Positions 32,983-44,646 of a DNA stretch of 64,000 nucleotides are shown here, piece by piece. The position numbers and the translations under genes were made by a program. Source of the stretch: Corydoras sp. C115 (Eukaryota > Chordata > Actinopteri > Siluriformes > Callichthyidae); the NCBI GenBank assembly GCA_019802505.1, contig JAFMOC010000159.1:2121001-2185000 (forward strand), given 5' to 3'. The first letter of the stretch is position 1, and each line of letters starts with the position of its first letter. The notes under the pieces were generated by a model. The model was given only the letters and a program-made list of their open reading frames with translations, had not been told where the DNA came from and searched no databases.

Positions 32983-33059
32983 GATCTGATTTTGTACCTT
33001 TAAATATGTAATGAAATCACACTACATTAAAATAGAAACTGCTTTGGTCATTAATTAAT

Positions 33060-34420
33060 TCATGATTTATTTGTATTAGAGCAACACAAAAAGCAGAGAG
33101 AAAAGTATTTCAGCTTTAGACTCCATCTTAAATTGTCCTGAGTATTCTCTTCCGTCACCCAAACCACCTGTATATTTTTTGTCACCACATCCATTAAGCT
33201 CCTCTTTGGTCTTGCTTTTTTCCTTCTGACTCATTGCACTCTCATTTTCACAATGATGTACATCACTTTGCACACTTGACCACAAGTATTTAAACTCAAC
33301 CAATTTTATCATCTCAACCCACTGCATTTAACCCACTTAACATTTCTGACTTCTGATCTCATTTACCCACATGTACTCTCTCCCTCCATCTTTTTAAGTT
33401 GTCTGTGTTACTTGTCTGCCAGCCTGTCTATGTTCCATATATATTTATGAAAGGACTTAGACTGACCCTTAATGTAGACCCACCTCCACTTAAAACCCTT
33501 TTTTCATTCTCATTGCACACCTCAGCACTCTGACACTATCCTGCACAACTCATACATACTTCCTTGCCACTCCTGATTTCCTTATATAATATACCTACAG
33601 CTCCTTTCTCGACACCCTATCTAAAGCTTGTTATAGATCTACAATCCTTAAAATGTTCTGCCATCTTTCCAAAACACGTTTTCATCTCATCTAATTATCT
33701 TCTGCTTAATCGTCTACTTGGGTCTCAGGGGGATTTCACATGCAAAAGATTTAGAACAACCAATTCACCTGGAATCCATGTTTTTGAACTGTGGGAGGAA
33801 AACAAATAAAACATATGCAGACACATTGAGAACATGGAAACTCCACCAAGATCAGGATTGAAAACTGGATCCCCAGCGCTGAAAGGCAGACATTGCACTA
33901 TGCTACAGTGCTGCTCTCCTTTGCATTCTTCATTCTCTTTTTAGTTGCTTTCACTTCATCTATGCTAATCCGAGTCACTGCCTGGTCCACACCAACCACT
34001 ATCTCTTTTTTTCTACATTCATTAGCTCCATGTATTTTTTCCCACCTTATCAGTACATCCTCCTCATCTAAAAGCACATTCCAATCTGCTTCATTAATCA
34101 TTCAGACTGGCCAATCAATACAAGTAATTTTCACCATTCTTATTGTTTAATAAGTACAGCCTCGTACAGCCTTTCAGAAGTCCTTCACTCCTTCCTGCCT
34201 TGCCTTGCACTTCATCTTCTTGTACTCCTGTCTCTTTATCTCTCTGAAAATCCCATTTTTGCCAACCTTTTTCTCTTTAAGTTTCCTTGAATGTGCATAT
34301 TTCACTGCCAAGTTTTTTTTTCTTTCTTTGTCCAGATGTCGAAACAAAAACCTTTTTAGCTGATTCCCTTGCCCCTTTTGCTGTTGTTTTCTAACTCTAT
34401 TAGACAACCAATTATGCTAA
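33060..34420 (-). mobile_element. RTE-like non-LTR retrotransposon, decayed, with nested SINE
   Basis: Minus strand, from the linker to the RT end. 34407-34174 reads 'REIKRQEYKKMKCKARQEGV', 34101-33898 reads 'VLIRWEKIHGANECRKKEIV' and 'ISIDEVKATKKRMKNAKE', the block just before the RT fingers, and 33327-33250 reads 'VEMIKLVEFKYLWSSVQSD', the block after the thumb. A SINE splits it at 33686-33914. The RT core itself is hardly readable. Confidence 0.68.
33686..33914 (-). mobile_element. tRNA-derived SINE inside the RTE-like LINE
   Basis: Reverse complement of the SINE body ('ccatgtttttgaactgtggg', 33777-33796) with worn head 'tgctacagtgctgct' at the right. The middle is shortened. Confidence 0.75.
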
Positions 34421-34655
34421 AATGTGATTGGAGAAGGGTATAAAAGGAAGCAGACTGACTATTTGAAATTCTTTAATAAGATTTCATGGACGAGACTTCC
34501 GGTTTTCGCTCAACATGTGCTAGACGTTTTTTTTTCGAGCTCCTTGGTGAGAGCAGTGTTTTTATTATTTGGATGCACTTTTGACACGCGCTGTTTGATA
34601 GACAGGTTATATAAACAATTGGAACAAACTTTTGAATTGTTGGTTTGTGCAAACC

Positions 34656-35389
34656 ATGCCTCCCAAGACCGCTAAAACGAGCAAAGAACCCGGTTCTTCT
34701 CAACCGCTCATAAGGCCTGCTCTGGCAGCGTCGTCTTTGGCCTCACCTGCAATGTCCGCTTCGTGCGAGGTGAGTCCTGGCGCGGCCTGCTCCCCCAACG
34801 ACCCCGCTATGGTTTCATGCATTGTCCTGCTAGTCCTGACCGAGCTGAGGGCGAAGAGGAATTGCAGGCAATGCGAGAGGAGATGGTGAAGGACTTCTCA
34901 GTTCTGAGGAAGGACTTCACAATGATGAAGTCCACAGTCTCTGAGATGGAGAGGTCCTTGTTGGCCTATTCGGATGAGACTGTCGCGTTGCGAGCAAAGA
35001 CGGAGGCCCTGGAGAAACAGCTTGAGGCACTCAGTGCCAGGGTGGATGATTTGGAGTTGAGGTCGAGACGTCAGAATCTCAGGGTTCTTCACCAATACAG
35101 TGACTGCGTTGAGATTATAAAGCATGTGAGGCAGAAGGGCTTGGTGGAAGCCGGTGGGATGAGGCTGGCCGTGTTTCAGGACTTTGCTGCTAAGGTGGCC
35201 ATGCAGCGTGCCATGTTCAATGAAGTTTGCTCGCTTTTGCATGAAACGGGTGTGAAGTTTGCACTACTGTTCCCATCAAGGCTCCGCATTACAGTGGATG
35301 GTAAAGATACGGTGTTTGCATCTGCTACGGAGGCAAAGGAGTTTGTGTCCAAGATCCATAAAGATGCAAACACTGTGGCCCAGAGCTAA
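34656..35389 (+). pseudogene. L1 ORF1 (nucleic-acid-binding chaperone), one frameshift
   Basis: ATG in good context (aaaccATGc). The N-terminus 'MPPKTAKTSKEPGSSQP' is basic and Pro/Ser-rich. After a shift near 34810-34860 the frame gives a long coiled coil ('EEMVKDFSVLRKDFTMMKST', 'LRAKTEALEKQLEALSARVD'), then 'DLELRSRRQNLRV' at the RRM start and the C-terminal domain 'FQDFAAKVAMQRAMFNEVCS', 'FALLFPSRLRITVDGKDTVF'. In live L1 it coats the RNA. The RRM is shortened between 'RVLH' and 'QYSDCVEII'. Confidence 0.85.
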
Positions 35390-36039
35390 AGATTTTCCCA
35401 TCGTCCTAGACGGATATTATACGCTTTGATGCTGAGACCCGCTCGACACACACTGCAGTCAAGTGACCCCGCAGTTGCGCGGCTTGCTTTGTTTACATTT
35501 GGAGAGGTCGAAACACTGAACTGTGTTTACTTTTCATTGGATTAACGGTTTGTTGTTCTAATCCCACAATGTTGGGGTGTCTTTTTTATTATTTTTTTTT
35601 TTATTTATTTATTTTTATCGACGGGTGTTCACACTGTCTATAGATGCCTTTCTTGGTTAAGCTGGTTTTAGGGTTTGCTTTGTCCTTTGTGTATTTCTGT
35701 TTATGGAATGCACCTTGCAAAGACTATAGAGTCTGATATGTGCTGCCCCACAGAGTCCGAGTCCGGACACATGTTTAGCAATCGGAGACTCACATTTTGG
35801 AGGTTGATTTTACCGTGCCCTGCCCCTTTGTTTGGGTTGGGACGTGATGAGTATGGGGTGGGGGTGGGCTGGAGGGTGGATGAGTTCGCTGTGTGGGTTT
35901 TTATTATTATTTATAAATTTTTTTATTATTTATTTTTTTTATTTATTTTTTTTTTCTCCCCCCCCCCTTCCATTTCCCTTCTCCCTCAGCCGGCTGGTGT
36001 CACTTTACATTATTACCATTACAAATTTTATTTAATTAA

Positions 36040-37640
36040 ATGAGTGCTTCTCAGTCCTTGCCGGGTTCTAACCTGAATTTTATAACCTAGAATGTTAGAG
36101 GTTTAAACAATCAAACGTACTAAAATTTTTGCTCATCTCAAACTCTTAAATCTTGATATTATATTTCTACAGGAAACACATCTTGAGAATAGACACCACA
36201 ACAAATTAAAATTTGCTTGGATTGATAGCTTTTATCACTCAAAATTTAATTCCAAAGCCAGAGGAGTGGCCATCCTGATTAGAAGTGGGGTCTTGTTTGA
36301 TGTGGAGGATGTCATTGCTGATATAAATGGAAGATTTTTAATAGTCCACAGAAATATATGTAACGTCTCAGTTCTGCTGGTGAATGTTTATGCCCCAAAT
36401 TGTGATGACCCAGGTTTTGCTCATAAGTTATTTCAATCTTTACCCAATTTGCATTCATATACTTTGATTCTAGGGAGGGACCTAAATTGTACAATTAGTC
36501 CAACTCTTGACAGATCAGACTCACGTGTAGCACCCTGCTCTTTACTTTCTGAAATGTTTGCTGACTTCATGTCCACTAATGGTCTCCTCGATACTTGGAG
36601 ATTCTATAACCCGCAGGCTAAGGTTTTTTCATTCTATTCCCATCCACATCAAGTGTATTCACGCATTGACTATTTTTTTATTGACAGTTCTATTATTTCT
36701 ATGGTCACACACACCAGTTACCACCCAATAGTTATTTCAGATCATGCTCCAGTGGCACTTAGTATTAGTTTCCCAAATAACTATAGGTTTACTGCTCCGT
36801 GGAGGTTTAACACACTCCTACTATCTGATAATGCTTTTAATTACTTTATTTCATATTCAATAGATGATTATAAAGCTTTAAATAAAAGTGAATCAGTTTC
36901 TTACTCCCTTCTATGGGAGTCACTTCTATGGGAGTCAGCTTATCTGCGAGGCCAAATTACATCCTACGCATTGCACTCAAATAATGCATGTAAGCTTAAG
37001 TTACAGGCTTTGTTAGTTGACATTGCTAAAGTAGATGAACTAAATTCGGCGAGCACATCATCCCAGCTAACAGACAGAGTATGACCTAAATACCACTGTT
37101 GAAGTTGAGAGGCTTCGCTTACATACACGGAGTACGTTCTTCGAGCACGGCGACCGACCCTCCAGACTGCTGGCGCACCAGCTAAGGGGAATAATGGCAT
37201 CGAGGTCTATATCTCGAATTGTTGATTCCATTTCCATTTTGATATCAAAATTTTAGCTAAGGTTTTGGCCTCTTGTTTGGAGAAAATACTCCCAGTCATA
37301 GTTTTTCATGATCAAAATGGTTTCGTTAAAGGTCGTCATCTTTCCTTTAACGTTCGTACACTTCTAAACATGGTTTATTCTGATCATTCCCTCTCTGTTC
37401 CTGAAGTCATTGTGTCATTAGATGCTGAAAAAGCATTCGATCGGGTTGAATGGGATTACCTGTTTACAGTTCTGCATCGATTTGGATTTGGGGCGAAATT
37501 CATATCCTGGATTAAATTATACATGTCCTTGAGCTAGTGGGTGTACTAATAATTGTAATTCGTAATACTATACATTGTCACGTGGCACTAGACAGGGATG
37601 CCCCTTCTTCCCTTTTTACAGATTTATTTCAGCCTCCCAG
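36040..37640 (+). pseudogene. L1 ORF2, endonuclease and start of reverse transcriptase
   Basis: Starts ATG at 36040. The endonuclease motifs are readable in order: a stop-damaged 'NVRGLN' (36092), 'FLQETHLE' (36170), 'LLVNVYAPNCDDPGF', 'LILGRDLNCTISPTLDRSDS' (GDFN altered), 'SRIDYFFID' and 'SDHAPVALSI' (36750). The frame 36266-37084 is open. RT follows after deletions: 'FHDQNGFVKGRHLSFNVRTL', 'IVSLDAEKAFDRVEWDYLF' (37420) and 'GTRQGCP' (37580). At least one stop and several shifts are present. Confidence 0.85.
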
Positions 37641-37666
37641 TGCTCCCACTTGGGACAACTTTTTGG

Positions 37667-37822
37667 CATCCGGCCACTCGCCTCCATTTTGTGTTTGTGT
37701 TTGTGTTTTTTGTTTTGCTTTGTTTTATTTTGGAGGTCGCTTTTTGTTCATTAAATATTATTTTGCTTTTGGACATCGGACTGCGTTCTATTTGTTATTA
37801 CGCACTATCGGCGTCCGTGACA
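37667..37822 (+). repeat. 5' LTR of gypsy B, truncated
   Basis: Matches the last 156 bp of the right LTR from 'ggcatccggcca' to 'ggcgtccgtgaca'. The promoter part is missing. Confidence 0.85.
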
Positions 37823-37836
37823 GTAACCAACGGCAT
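37823..37836 (+). promoter_or_regulatory. Candidate self-priming PBS of gypsy B
   Basis: Directly after the LTR comes 'gtaaccaacggcat'. 'aaccaacg' is the exact complement of 'cgttggtt' at 41165-41172 in the right LTR, 32 nt after a TATA-like 'tatttag' (41133). That is where transcription would begin. No tRNA complement is obvious. Self-priming by the RNA 5' end is established for the Tf1/sushi group. Confidence 0.55.
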
Positions 37837-37838
37837 AT

Positions 37839-38660
37839 ATGGATCCGGCGAATCCCACGGACCCGTCCCTCGCGCTGCGTGAGCAGGGACGCTTTTTGCG
37901 GGAGCTACGGCAGGAGATTAGCGAGCTTACTCGCGCTATGAGTGCGCTTATGGATCGGTAAACCCGACTGGAACAGGGATTTTCTCAGAACGCTGCTCCA
38001 CCGGACGCCGGGAGTTCCACCAACACGGCTGCGGCAGCCGGGACGTCTTCCTCGCCTCTTCCTGTAGCGGAACCGGAACGGTATGATGGAGATCCAGAGG
38101 TATGTGAGCTGTTCCTTCTACAATGCTCTCTGTACTTCGCCAATCATCCCCCAATGTCGACGGGTGATCAGAAGATTGCCTTCGTCATCTCCCGTTTACG
38201 GGGCCGGGCTGGTAACTGGAGATCGGCTCTCTGGAACGCTCGTACTGCTGAATCCAGCAACTTTGCATTGTTTATGGAAAGTTTTTGCAGCACGTTTTGT
38301 CACCCACCTAAGGGACGCGCAGTTGGAGATCTCCTGATTGAACTTAAACAAGGAACCTGATTCGTCGCCGACTACACGCTGGAGTTCCAGACGCTTGCGG
38401 CTCATAGCGGCTGGAACGAGCCAGCCCTTATGGTAGCATACCGCTCAGGATTGAAGAAAGAGATCGCTGCAGAGCTACTTTTTAAGGACGAAGGCATGTC
38501 TCTCTCTGATCTCATCACGACTACTATTCGGTTAGATCAACTCTGGCAATCTAAGAGGGGACAGTCCTCGTTTCCGCGCTCCACGGCCGCAGCTACTGCT
38601 TCTTCAGCGGATTTAGAGACTCCTATGCAGGTGGAGTCTATTCGGCTTTCCGCTATGTGA
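37839..38660 (+). pseudogene. Gag of gypsy B with two in-frame stops
   Basis: ATG at 37839 ('MDPANPTDPSLALREQGRFL'). Same frame throughout to 38660 except TAA at 37959 and TGA at 38358. The capsid region 'PEVCELFLLQCSLYFANHPP' and 'SFCSTFCHPPKGRAVGDLLI' matches gag at 59655. It ends at 'MQVESIRLSAM', just before where the zinc knuckle should be, so the RNA-binding part is deleted. Confidence 0.85.
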
Positions 38661-39360
38661 GAGGAGTCGTCCTGGTTTACCTTGATGACATTCTTATCTT
38701 TTCACCCGATCTTACCACGCATCGTCAGCACGTTACCACCGTCCTTCAGCGTCTGCTTCAGAACCAGCTTATGGTACGGGCTTATGGTAAGTGTGAGTTT
38801 CACCAACAACAAATATCATTTTTGGGCTACATTGTTTCGGCCAAAGGGTTACAGATGGACCCGAGTAAGGTCCAGGCTGTGGTAGAGTGGCCAGCACCTA
38901 GTACGGTCAAGGAATTACAACGCTTTCTGGGATTTGCTAATTTCTACAGTAAATTTATTCGTGGTTTCAGTTTCTTGGCCTTACCTCTCACCAATCTGTT
39001 ACGGGGTAAACCTAAGCACCTTCATTGGAACCAGAGAGCAGAGCAGGCGTTCGCTGACCTCAAAGCTCGATTTGTGTCGGCTCCTGTTTTAGCCCACCCT
39101 GATCCTGATTCTCAGTTTTTCGTAGAGGTAGATGCTTCTTCTAACGGGGTGGGGGCTGTCCTCTCTCAGGGACCGGAGTCTTCTTCCCGTCATCATCCAG
39201 TGGCGTTTCTGTCCAGGAAGTTGTCTCCTACTGAGTGCAACTATAGCATTGGGGACAGGGATTGCATTGGAGGAGTGGCGGCATTGGTTAATGGGATCCA
39301 ACCACCCCTTTGTAGTCATAACAGATCACAAGAATCTGGAATATCTTAAGGGGGCCAAAC
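38657..39360 (+). pseudogene. RT palm end, connection and RNase H of gypsy B
   Basis: Begins at the catalytic box 'VLVYLDDILIFSPDLTTHRQ', then 'FLGYIVSAKGLQMDPSKVQA', 'LQRFLGFANFYSKFIRGFSF' and RNase H 'FFVEVDASSNGVGAVLSQGP' (first Asp). A frameshift near 39240 moves the remaining RNase H ('VVITDHKNLEYLKGAKRLNA') into the next frame. The fingers and first catalytic Asp of RT are missing. Confidence 0.85.
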
Positions 39361-40960
39361 GCCTTAATGCCCGTCAGTCTCGCTGGTCACTGTTTTTTAA
39401 CAACTTTCATTTTACCATCTCTTATCGACCAGGTCATCATAACCTCCAAGCAGATGCCCTTTCCCGCCTTCATCCGGGTATGGGTAGCGGGTTTTTGGAG
39501 GAGGAATCTATTCTTCCTGCGAGATGTTTTCTGAATTCCATTCATTGGGATTTTGATCACGAGATCGAGAGGGCTTTACAGGGTTGTCCGGCTCCACCCC
39601 ACTGCCCTTCTGGGTTACTGTTTGTACCCTTACCTTTCCGTACTCGTTTAATCACTTGGGCTCATTCTTTGTTGTGTGCAGGACATCCGGGGGTAGATCG
39701 TACTATTCAGCTTCTCCGATGTAAATATTGGTGGGAGTCTCTAAACTCTGACGTTCAGCAGGTGGTTTCCTCTTGTTCCATTTGTGCGGCGAGTAAGATT
39801 CCTAAGGTGTTACCCGCTGGTAAGCTCAACCCCTTGCCGGTGCCTTCGTGTCCTTGCTTCCACGTGGCCATTGATTTCGTTACAGATTTGCCCGCTTCCG
39901 AGGGGTTCACCACAGTGGTCACCCTCATTGATCGTTTTTCTCGTGCAGTTCGTTTTTTTCCTTTGGTGGCACTTCTTTCCGCTCTCCAGACTGCTGAGCT
40001 TCTGTTTACCCATCTTTTCCCTATCTTCAGCATACCGGAAGACATTCTGTCGGACAGGGGCCCTCAGTTAACTTCCGCAGTCTGGAGGGCCTTTTTTGAA
40101 AAATTGGGTACCACGGTCAGTCTTACTTCTGGCTATCACCCTGAGAGTAATGGATTGTGTGAGAGAGCTAATCAAGAGCTGGGTTAGTTCCTTCGGATCT
40201 TTGCTCGTAACAACGCTTCAGATTGGGCACGTTTCCTTCCTTGGGCAGAGATCGCACAGAATTCCCTCCATCATTCCGCTACCGGGCTGACCCCGTTCCA
40301 GTGCGTGTTGGGATTCCAACCACCTTTTGCGTTATGGGATCCAGAACCCTCCAATTCGCCCATCGTGGATGCTTGGTTCAAGCGTAGTGAGAGGATATGG
40401 TCCCAGGTCCATCAACGTATCGACGAAGTATTGCGTCGCAATAAGAACTTTGCTGATCGACGTCGTAGTCAGGCTCCAGTTTATTCTCCTGGGGACCTAG
40501 TTTGGCTCAATTCCCGCGATTTTCATTGCCGTTCTGGTTCTCGCAAGCTTTTACCCAGATTTCTTGGTCCTTTTAAGGTACTGTGTCAAATTAATCCGGT
40601 ATCATATCGATTGGAACTGCCTCCTCAGTATCGTGTTCATCCAGTATTCCACACATCCCTCCTAAAACCTTTTGTTACTGGTCCTCTGGATTCGACTCTG
40701 CAAGAGGGTACAGTCACCCAGTCTACATCATTTCCGGATGTATTCACGGTGTCCACTCTGCTGGATTCTCGTCGACGTGGTTCCACTATACAGTACTTGG
40801 TTGATTGAGAGGGGTTTGGTCCTGAGGAACGCAGTTGGGTAGCTAGTGCGGACATATTGGATCCCCAACTTATTATTGATTTTCATGCTAGTTATCCCGA
40901 GAAGCCTGTCCCCCTTTGGCCGTTGTCGGCCGCGTCGTCGATGTAAGTCTATTTCCTACA
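39240..40960 (+). pseudogene. RNase H end, integrase and chromodomain of gypsy B
   Basis: The frame 39132-40187 carries RNase H end, zinc-binding 'CAGHPGVDRTIQLLRCKYWW' plus 'SSCSICAASK', and the core with all three acidic residues: 'VAIDFVTDLPAS', 'ILSDRGPQLTS', 'HPESNGLCERANQEL'. TAG at 40185 follows. The frame then goes on through 'LGFQPPFALWDPEPSNSPIV' and 'LVWLNSRDFHCRSGSRKLLP' to 'IQYLVD' and a TGA at 40806. After it, 'GFGPEERSWVASADILD' completes a chromodomain-like motif (YLVDWEGFGPEERSW in relatives, inferred Trp-to-stop). The chromodomain steers integration in the family. Confidence 0.88.
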
Positions 40961-40996
40961 CTCCCTTACCTCACCCTCCTGAGAGGGAGGGTACTG

Positions 40997-41456
40997 TCAC
41001 TACTGCTCCCTCTAGCGGCGCTGCTACGTCACCTGGTGGTGGTTCTGTGGGCGGTCTTGCGCAGACGCGATCTCGCTCCAGGTCACCGGAATTCTGATTC
41101 CGGTTTCCTGGTTTTGGTCACTTCCTATTTCCTATTTAGTTCCGTCTGTTGTTAGTGTTTGTCGCGTTGGTTCTCGTTGCCTGACTCTCCTCTGTGTGAT
41201 TCCCGTTACAGGACTAAGCGCTCTCTTTGTGGTTTGCTCTCCATTGCGACGGCTACGGCGATCGTCTTCATCGCGGGTTACGTTGTCGTCTCTACTGGCA
41301 TCCGGCCAGCTCGCCTCCATTTTGTGTTTGTGTTTTGTTTTTTGTTTCGCTTTGTTTTATTTTGAAGGTCGCATTTTGTTCATTAAATATTTTTTTGCTT
41401 TTGGACATCGGACTGCGTTCTATTTGTTATTACGCCCTATCGGCGTCCGTGACAGT
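40997..41456 (+). repeat. 3' LTR of gypsy B
   Basis: Starts 'tgtcactactgctccctcta' and ends 'ggcgtccgtgaca', inverted TGTCAC/GTGACA ends. It contains a TATA-like 'tatttag' (41133), the putative RNA start 'cgttggtt' (41165) and 'attaaatattt' in the 3' part. The same LTR recurs at 43126-43586 in the tandem copy. Confidence 0.9.
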
Positions 41457-41458
41457 CA

Positions 41459-42419
41459 GCAGTGCTAGATTAGCATGGGAACGATAACTAGCTACTACCT
41501 TTACTGATCAGTGGTGGGATAAAGCAAATAATGTGTTCAACCGCTCCATCCCATGCACTAGGTTACAACTAATACAGTTCAAAATTTTACACATCCATCC
41601 TGGAGTCCATCCTTCCAAATCAAAACTCTCCAAATTTTACCCTGACTCTGTCAGAGATGTTTGTGACAGGTGTGGAGCCTCGCCTTGTCACATGTATTAG
41701 GCCACATGTATTTTTCTGTAATGCGCTTCAGAGGTTTTGGAGTGGGTATTTTGATGCTATGTCAGAGGTCCTGGCTACCACTATAGAGATGTCTCTGTGG
41801 GTTGCGATATTCGGTCTCCCCTTGAACGAATCCCTGTTTAGCAGCACTGATTTGGATATTTTGTCATTCACCTCCCTGGTGGCCAGGTGCTGCTGCATAC
41901 TGATCCTCTGGAAGTCTCCGGGTCCCCCTTCTATTTCAGTTTGGCTATGGGAAATGATGCGTTTTCTCAAATTAGAGAAGACTAGGTTTACTCTGAGGGG
42001 GAATACAGAAAAGTTTTACAAGAAGTGGTATCCCCCAATTGTGTACTTTGGGTCTCTAAAGACAGTCCCAGCCAGCTGATTTCCTCTCTTTTCCTCCCCC
42101 CCCTTTTTTTCCCCCCTTTGTTATTTTATTTATTTATTTTTAAACTATTTTTTAAAATTAATTTATTATTATTATTATATTCTTATTTTATTTAATTGTA
42201 TTATTATTATTATTATTTACTTATTTTATTTATTTATTTATTTATTTATTTTCCCTTTAATCTAGGTGGGTAGGTTTGGGTGGGGTGGGAAGTGAAAGGA
42301 AGGGGGGAATTGGGTGGGGGGGAGAAAAAAAAAAAAGGAAAATAAGGAAAGCGTGTGAAATGTATGTGTATCTAAAGACTGTTTTTTTTCCTCAATAAAA
42401 ATTTGTAAAAAAAAAAAAA
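41459..42419 (+). mobile_element. L1 element, 3' part with poly(A)
   Basis: ORF2 C-terminus 'LQLIQFKILHIHPGVHPSKS' then 'DSVRDVCDRCGASPCHMY', the Cys/His finger usual at the L1 C-terminus, and the frame 41657-42079 to the stop at 42079. The 3' UTR is T- and G-rich and ends 'cctcaataaaaatttgtaaa' plus an A run at 42407-42419. It is the downstream half of the L1 at 34480. Confidence 0.88.
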
Positions 42420-44541
42420 CCCCGTTCCAGTGCGTGTTGGGATTCCAACCACCTTTTGCGTTATGGGATCCAGAACCCTCCAATTCGCCCATCGTGGATG
42501 CTTGGTTCAAGCGTAGTGAGAGGATATGGTCCCAGGTCCATCAACGTATCGACGAAGTATTGCGTCGCAATAAGAACTTTGCTGATCGACGTCGTAGTCA
42601 GGCTCCAGTTTATTCTCCTGGGGACCTAGTTTGGCTCAATTCCCGCGATTTTCATTGCCGTTCTGGTTCTCGCAAGCTTTTACCCAGATTTCTTGGTCCT
42701 TTTAAGGTACTGTGTCAAATTAACCCGGTATCATATCGATTGGAACTGCCTCCTCAGTATCGTGTTCATCCAGTATTCCACACATCCCTCCTAAAACCTT
42801 TTGTTACTGGTCCTCTGGATTCAACTCTGCAAGGGGATACAGTCACCCAGTCTACATCATTTCCGGATGTATTCACGGTGTCCACTCTGCTGGATTCTCG
42901 TCGACGTGGTTCCACTATACAGTACTTGGTTGATTGAGAGGGGTTTGGTCCTGAGGAACGCAGTTGGGTAGCTAGTGCGGACATATTGGATCCCCAACTT
43001 ATTATTGATTTTCATGCTAGTTATCCCGAGAAGCCTGTCCCCCTTTGGCCGTTGTCGGCCGCGTCGTCGATGTAAGTCTATTTCCTACACTCCCTTACCT
43101 CACCCTCCTGAGAGGGAGGGTACTGTCACTACTGCTCCCTCTAGCGGCGCTGCTACGTCACCTGGTGGTGGTTCTGTGGGCGGTCTTGCGCAGACGCGAT
43201 CTCGCTCCAGGTCACCGGAATTCTGATTCGGGTTTCCTGGTTTTGGTCACTTCCTATTTCCTATTTAGTTCCGTCTGTTGTTAGTGTTTGTCGCGTTGGT
43301 TCTCGTTGCCTGACTCTCCTCTGTGTGATTCCCGTTACAGGACTAAGCGCTCTCTTTGTGGTTTGCTCTCCATTGCGACGGCTACGGCGATCGTCTTCAT
43401 CGCGGGTTACGTTGTCGTCTCTACTGGCATCCGGCCAGCTCGCCTCCATTTTGTGTTTGTGTTTGTTTTTTGTTTCGCTTTGTTTTATTTTGAAGGTCGC
43501 ATTTTGTTCATTAAATATTTTTTTGCTTTTGGACATCGGACTGCGTTCTATTTGTTATTACGCCCTATCGGCGTCCGTGACAGTCAGCAGTGCTAGATTA
43601 GCATGGGAACGATAACTAGCTACTACCTTTACTGATCAGTGGTGGGATAAAGCAAATAATGTGTTCAACCGCTCCATCCCATGCACTAGGTTACAACTAA
43701 TACAGTTCAAAATTTTACACATCCATCCTGGAGTCCATCCTTCCAAATCAAAACTCTCCAAATTTTACCCTGACTCTGTCAGAGATGTTTGTGACAGGTG
43801 TGGAGCCTCGCCTTGTCACATGTATTAGGCCACATGTATTTTTCTGTAATGCGCTTCAGAGGTTTTGGAGTGGGTATTTTGATGCTATGTCAGAGGTCCT
43901 GGCTACCACTATAGAGATGTCTCTGTGGGTTGCGATATTCGGTCTCCCCTTGAACGAATCCCTGTTTAGCAGCACTGATTTGGATATTTTGTCATTCACC
44001 TCCCTGGTGGCCAGGTGCTGCATACTGATCCTCTGGAAGTCTCCGGGTCCCCCTTCTATTTCAGTTTGGCTATGGGAAATGATGCGTTTTCTCAAATTAG
44101 AGAAGACTAGGTTTACTCTGAGGGGGAATACAGAAAAGTTTTACAAGAAGTGGTATCCCCCAATTGTGTACTTTGGGTCTCTAAAGACAGTCCCAGCCAG
44201 CTGATTTCCTCTCTTTTCCTCCCCCCTTTTTTTCCCCCCTTTGTTATTTTATTTATTTATTTTAAACTATTTTTTAAAATTAATTTATTATTATTATTAT
44301 ATTCTTATTTTATTTAATTGTATTATTATTATTATTATTTACTTATTTTATTTATTTATTTATTTATTTATTTTCCCTTTAATCTAGGTGGGTAGGTTTG
44401 GGTGGGGTGGGAAGTGAAAGGAAGGGGGGAATTGGGTGGGGGGGAGAAAAAAAAAAAAAGGAAAATAAGGAAAGCGTGTGAAATGTATGTGTATCTAAAG
44501 ACTGTTTTTTTTCCTCAATAAAAATTTGTAAAAAAAAAAAA
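42420..44541 (+). repeat. Tandem second copy of the gypsy B end / LTR / L1 3' end
   Basis: Starts 'ccccgttccagtgcgtgttg' immediately after the L1 poly(A) and repeats 40292-42419 to its own poly(A) at 44530-44541. It holds the integrase end (42434-42937), LTR (about 43126-43586) and L1 C-terminus (43785-44204). Roughly five substitutions and several small indels separate the copies, for example a missing 'ctg' at 44018. So it is a real diverged copy or an allele-like duplicate, not a verbatim repeat. Confidence 0.95.
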
Positions 44542-44646
44542 AGATTGGACAAAATATAATTAACATCAGTCTGTGATTCAGATAATTATATCTGAAGGCC
44601 CACAATTGGCCAAAACATTCCAAATAATGTAAAACATTTTACCACC

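Larger units (their letters stand above)
34480..37666 (+). mobile_element. L1-clade LINE (Swimmer-like), 5' part, split by a gypsy element
   Basis: Plus strand, with a 5' UTR from about 34480, ORF1 (34656-35389), a T-rich inter-ORF spacer (35390-36039) and ORF2 from 36040 with endonuclease and first RT blocks. It is cut at about 37666 by the gypsy LTR. The 3' part of ORF2 and the poly(A) lie at 41459-42419. RT palm, thumb and much of the C-terminus are missing between the two halves, so a deletion accompanied or preceded the gypsy insertion. Confidence 0.85.
37667..41457 (+). mobile_element. Gypsy (Tf1/sushi-like chromovirus) element B, internally deleted
   Basis: A 5'-truncated left LTR (37667-37822) is followed by gag (37839-38660), a jump to the YLDD box of RT (38660), RNase H, integrase, chromodomain-like end (to about 40960) and a full right LTR (40997-41456, TGTCAC...GTGACA). 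Zinc knuckle, protease and the first half of RT are gone. It sits in the L1 element. Damage includes stops in gag and pol and a frameshift in RNase H. Confidence 0.9.

Noticed and set aside
34763..35389. Independent coiled-coil host gene
   Set aside because: It is the frameshifted main part of L1 ORF1, next to ORF2 in the same element.
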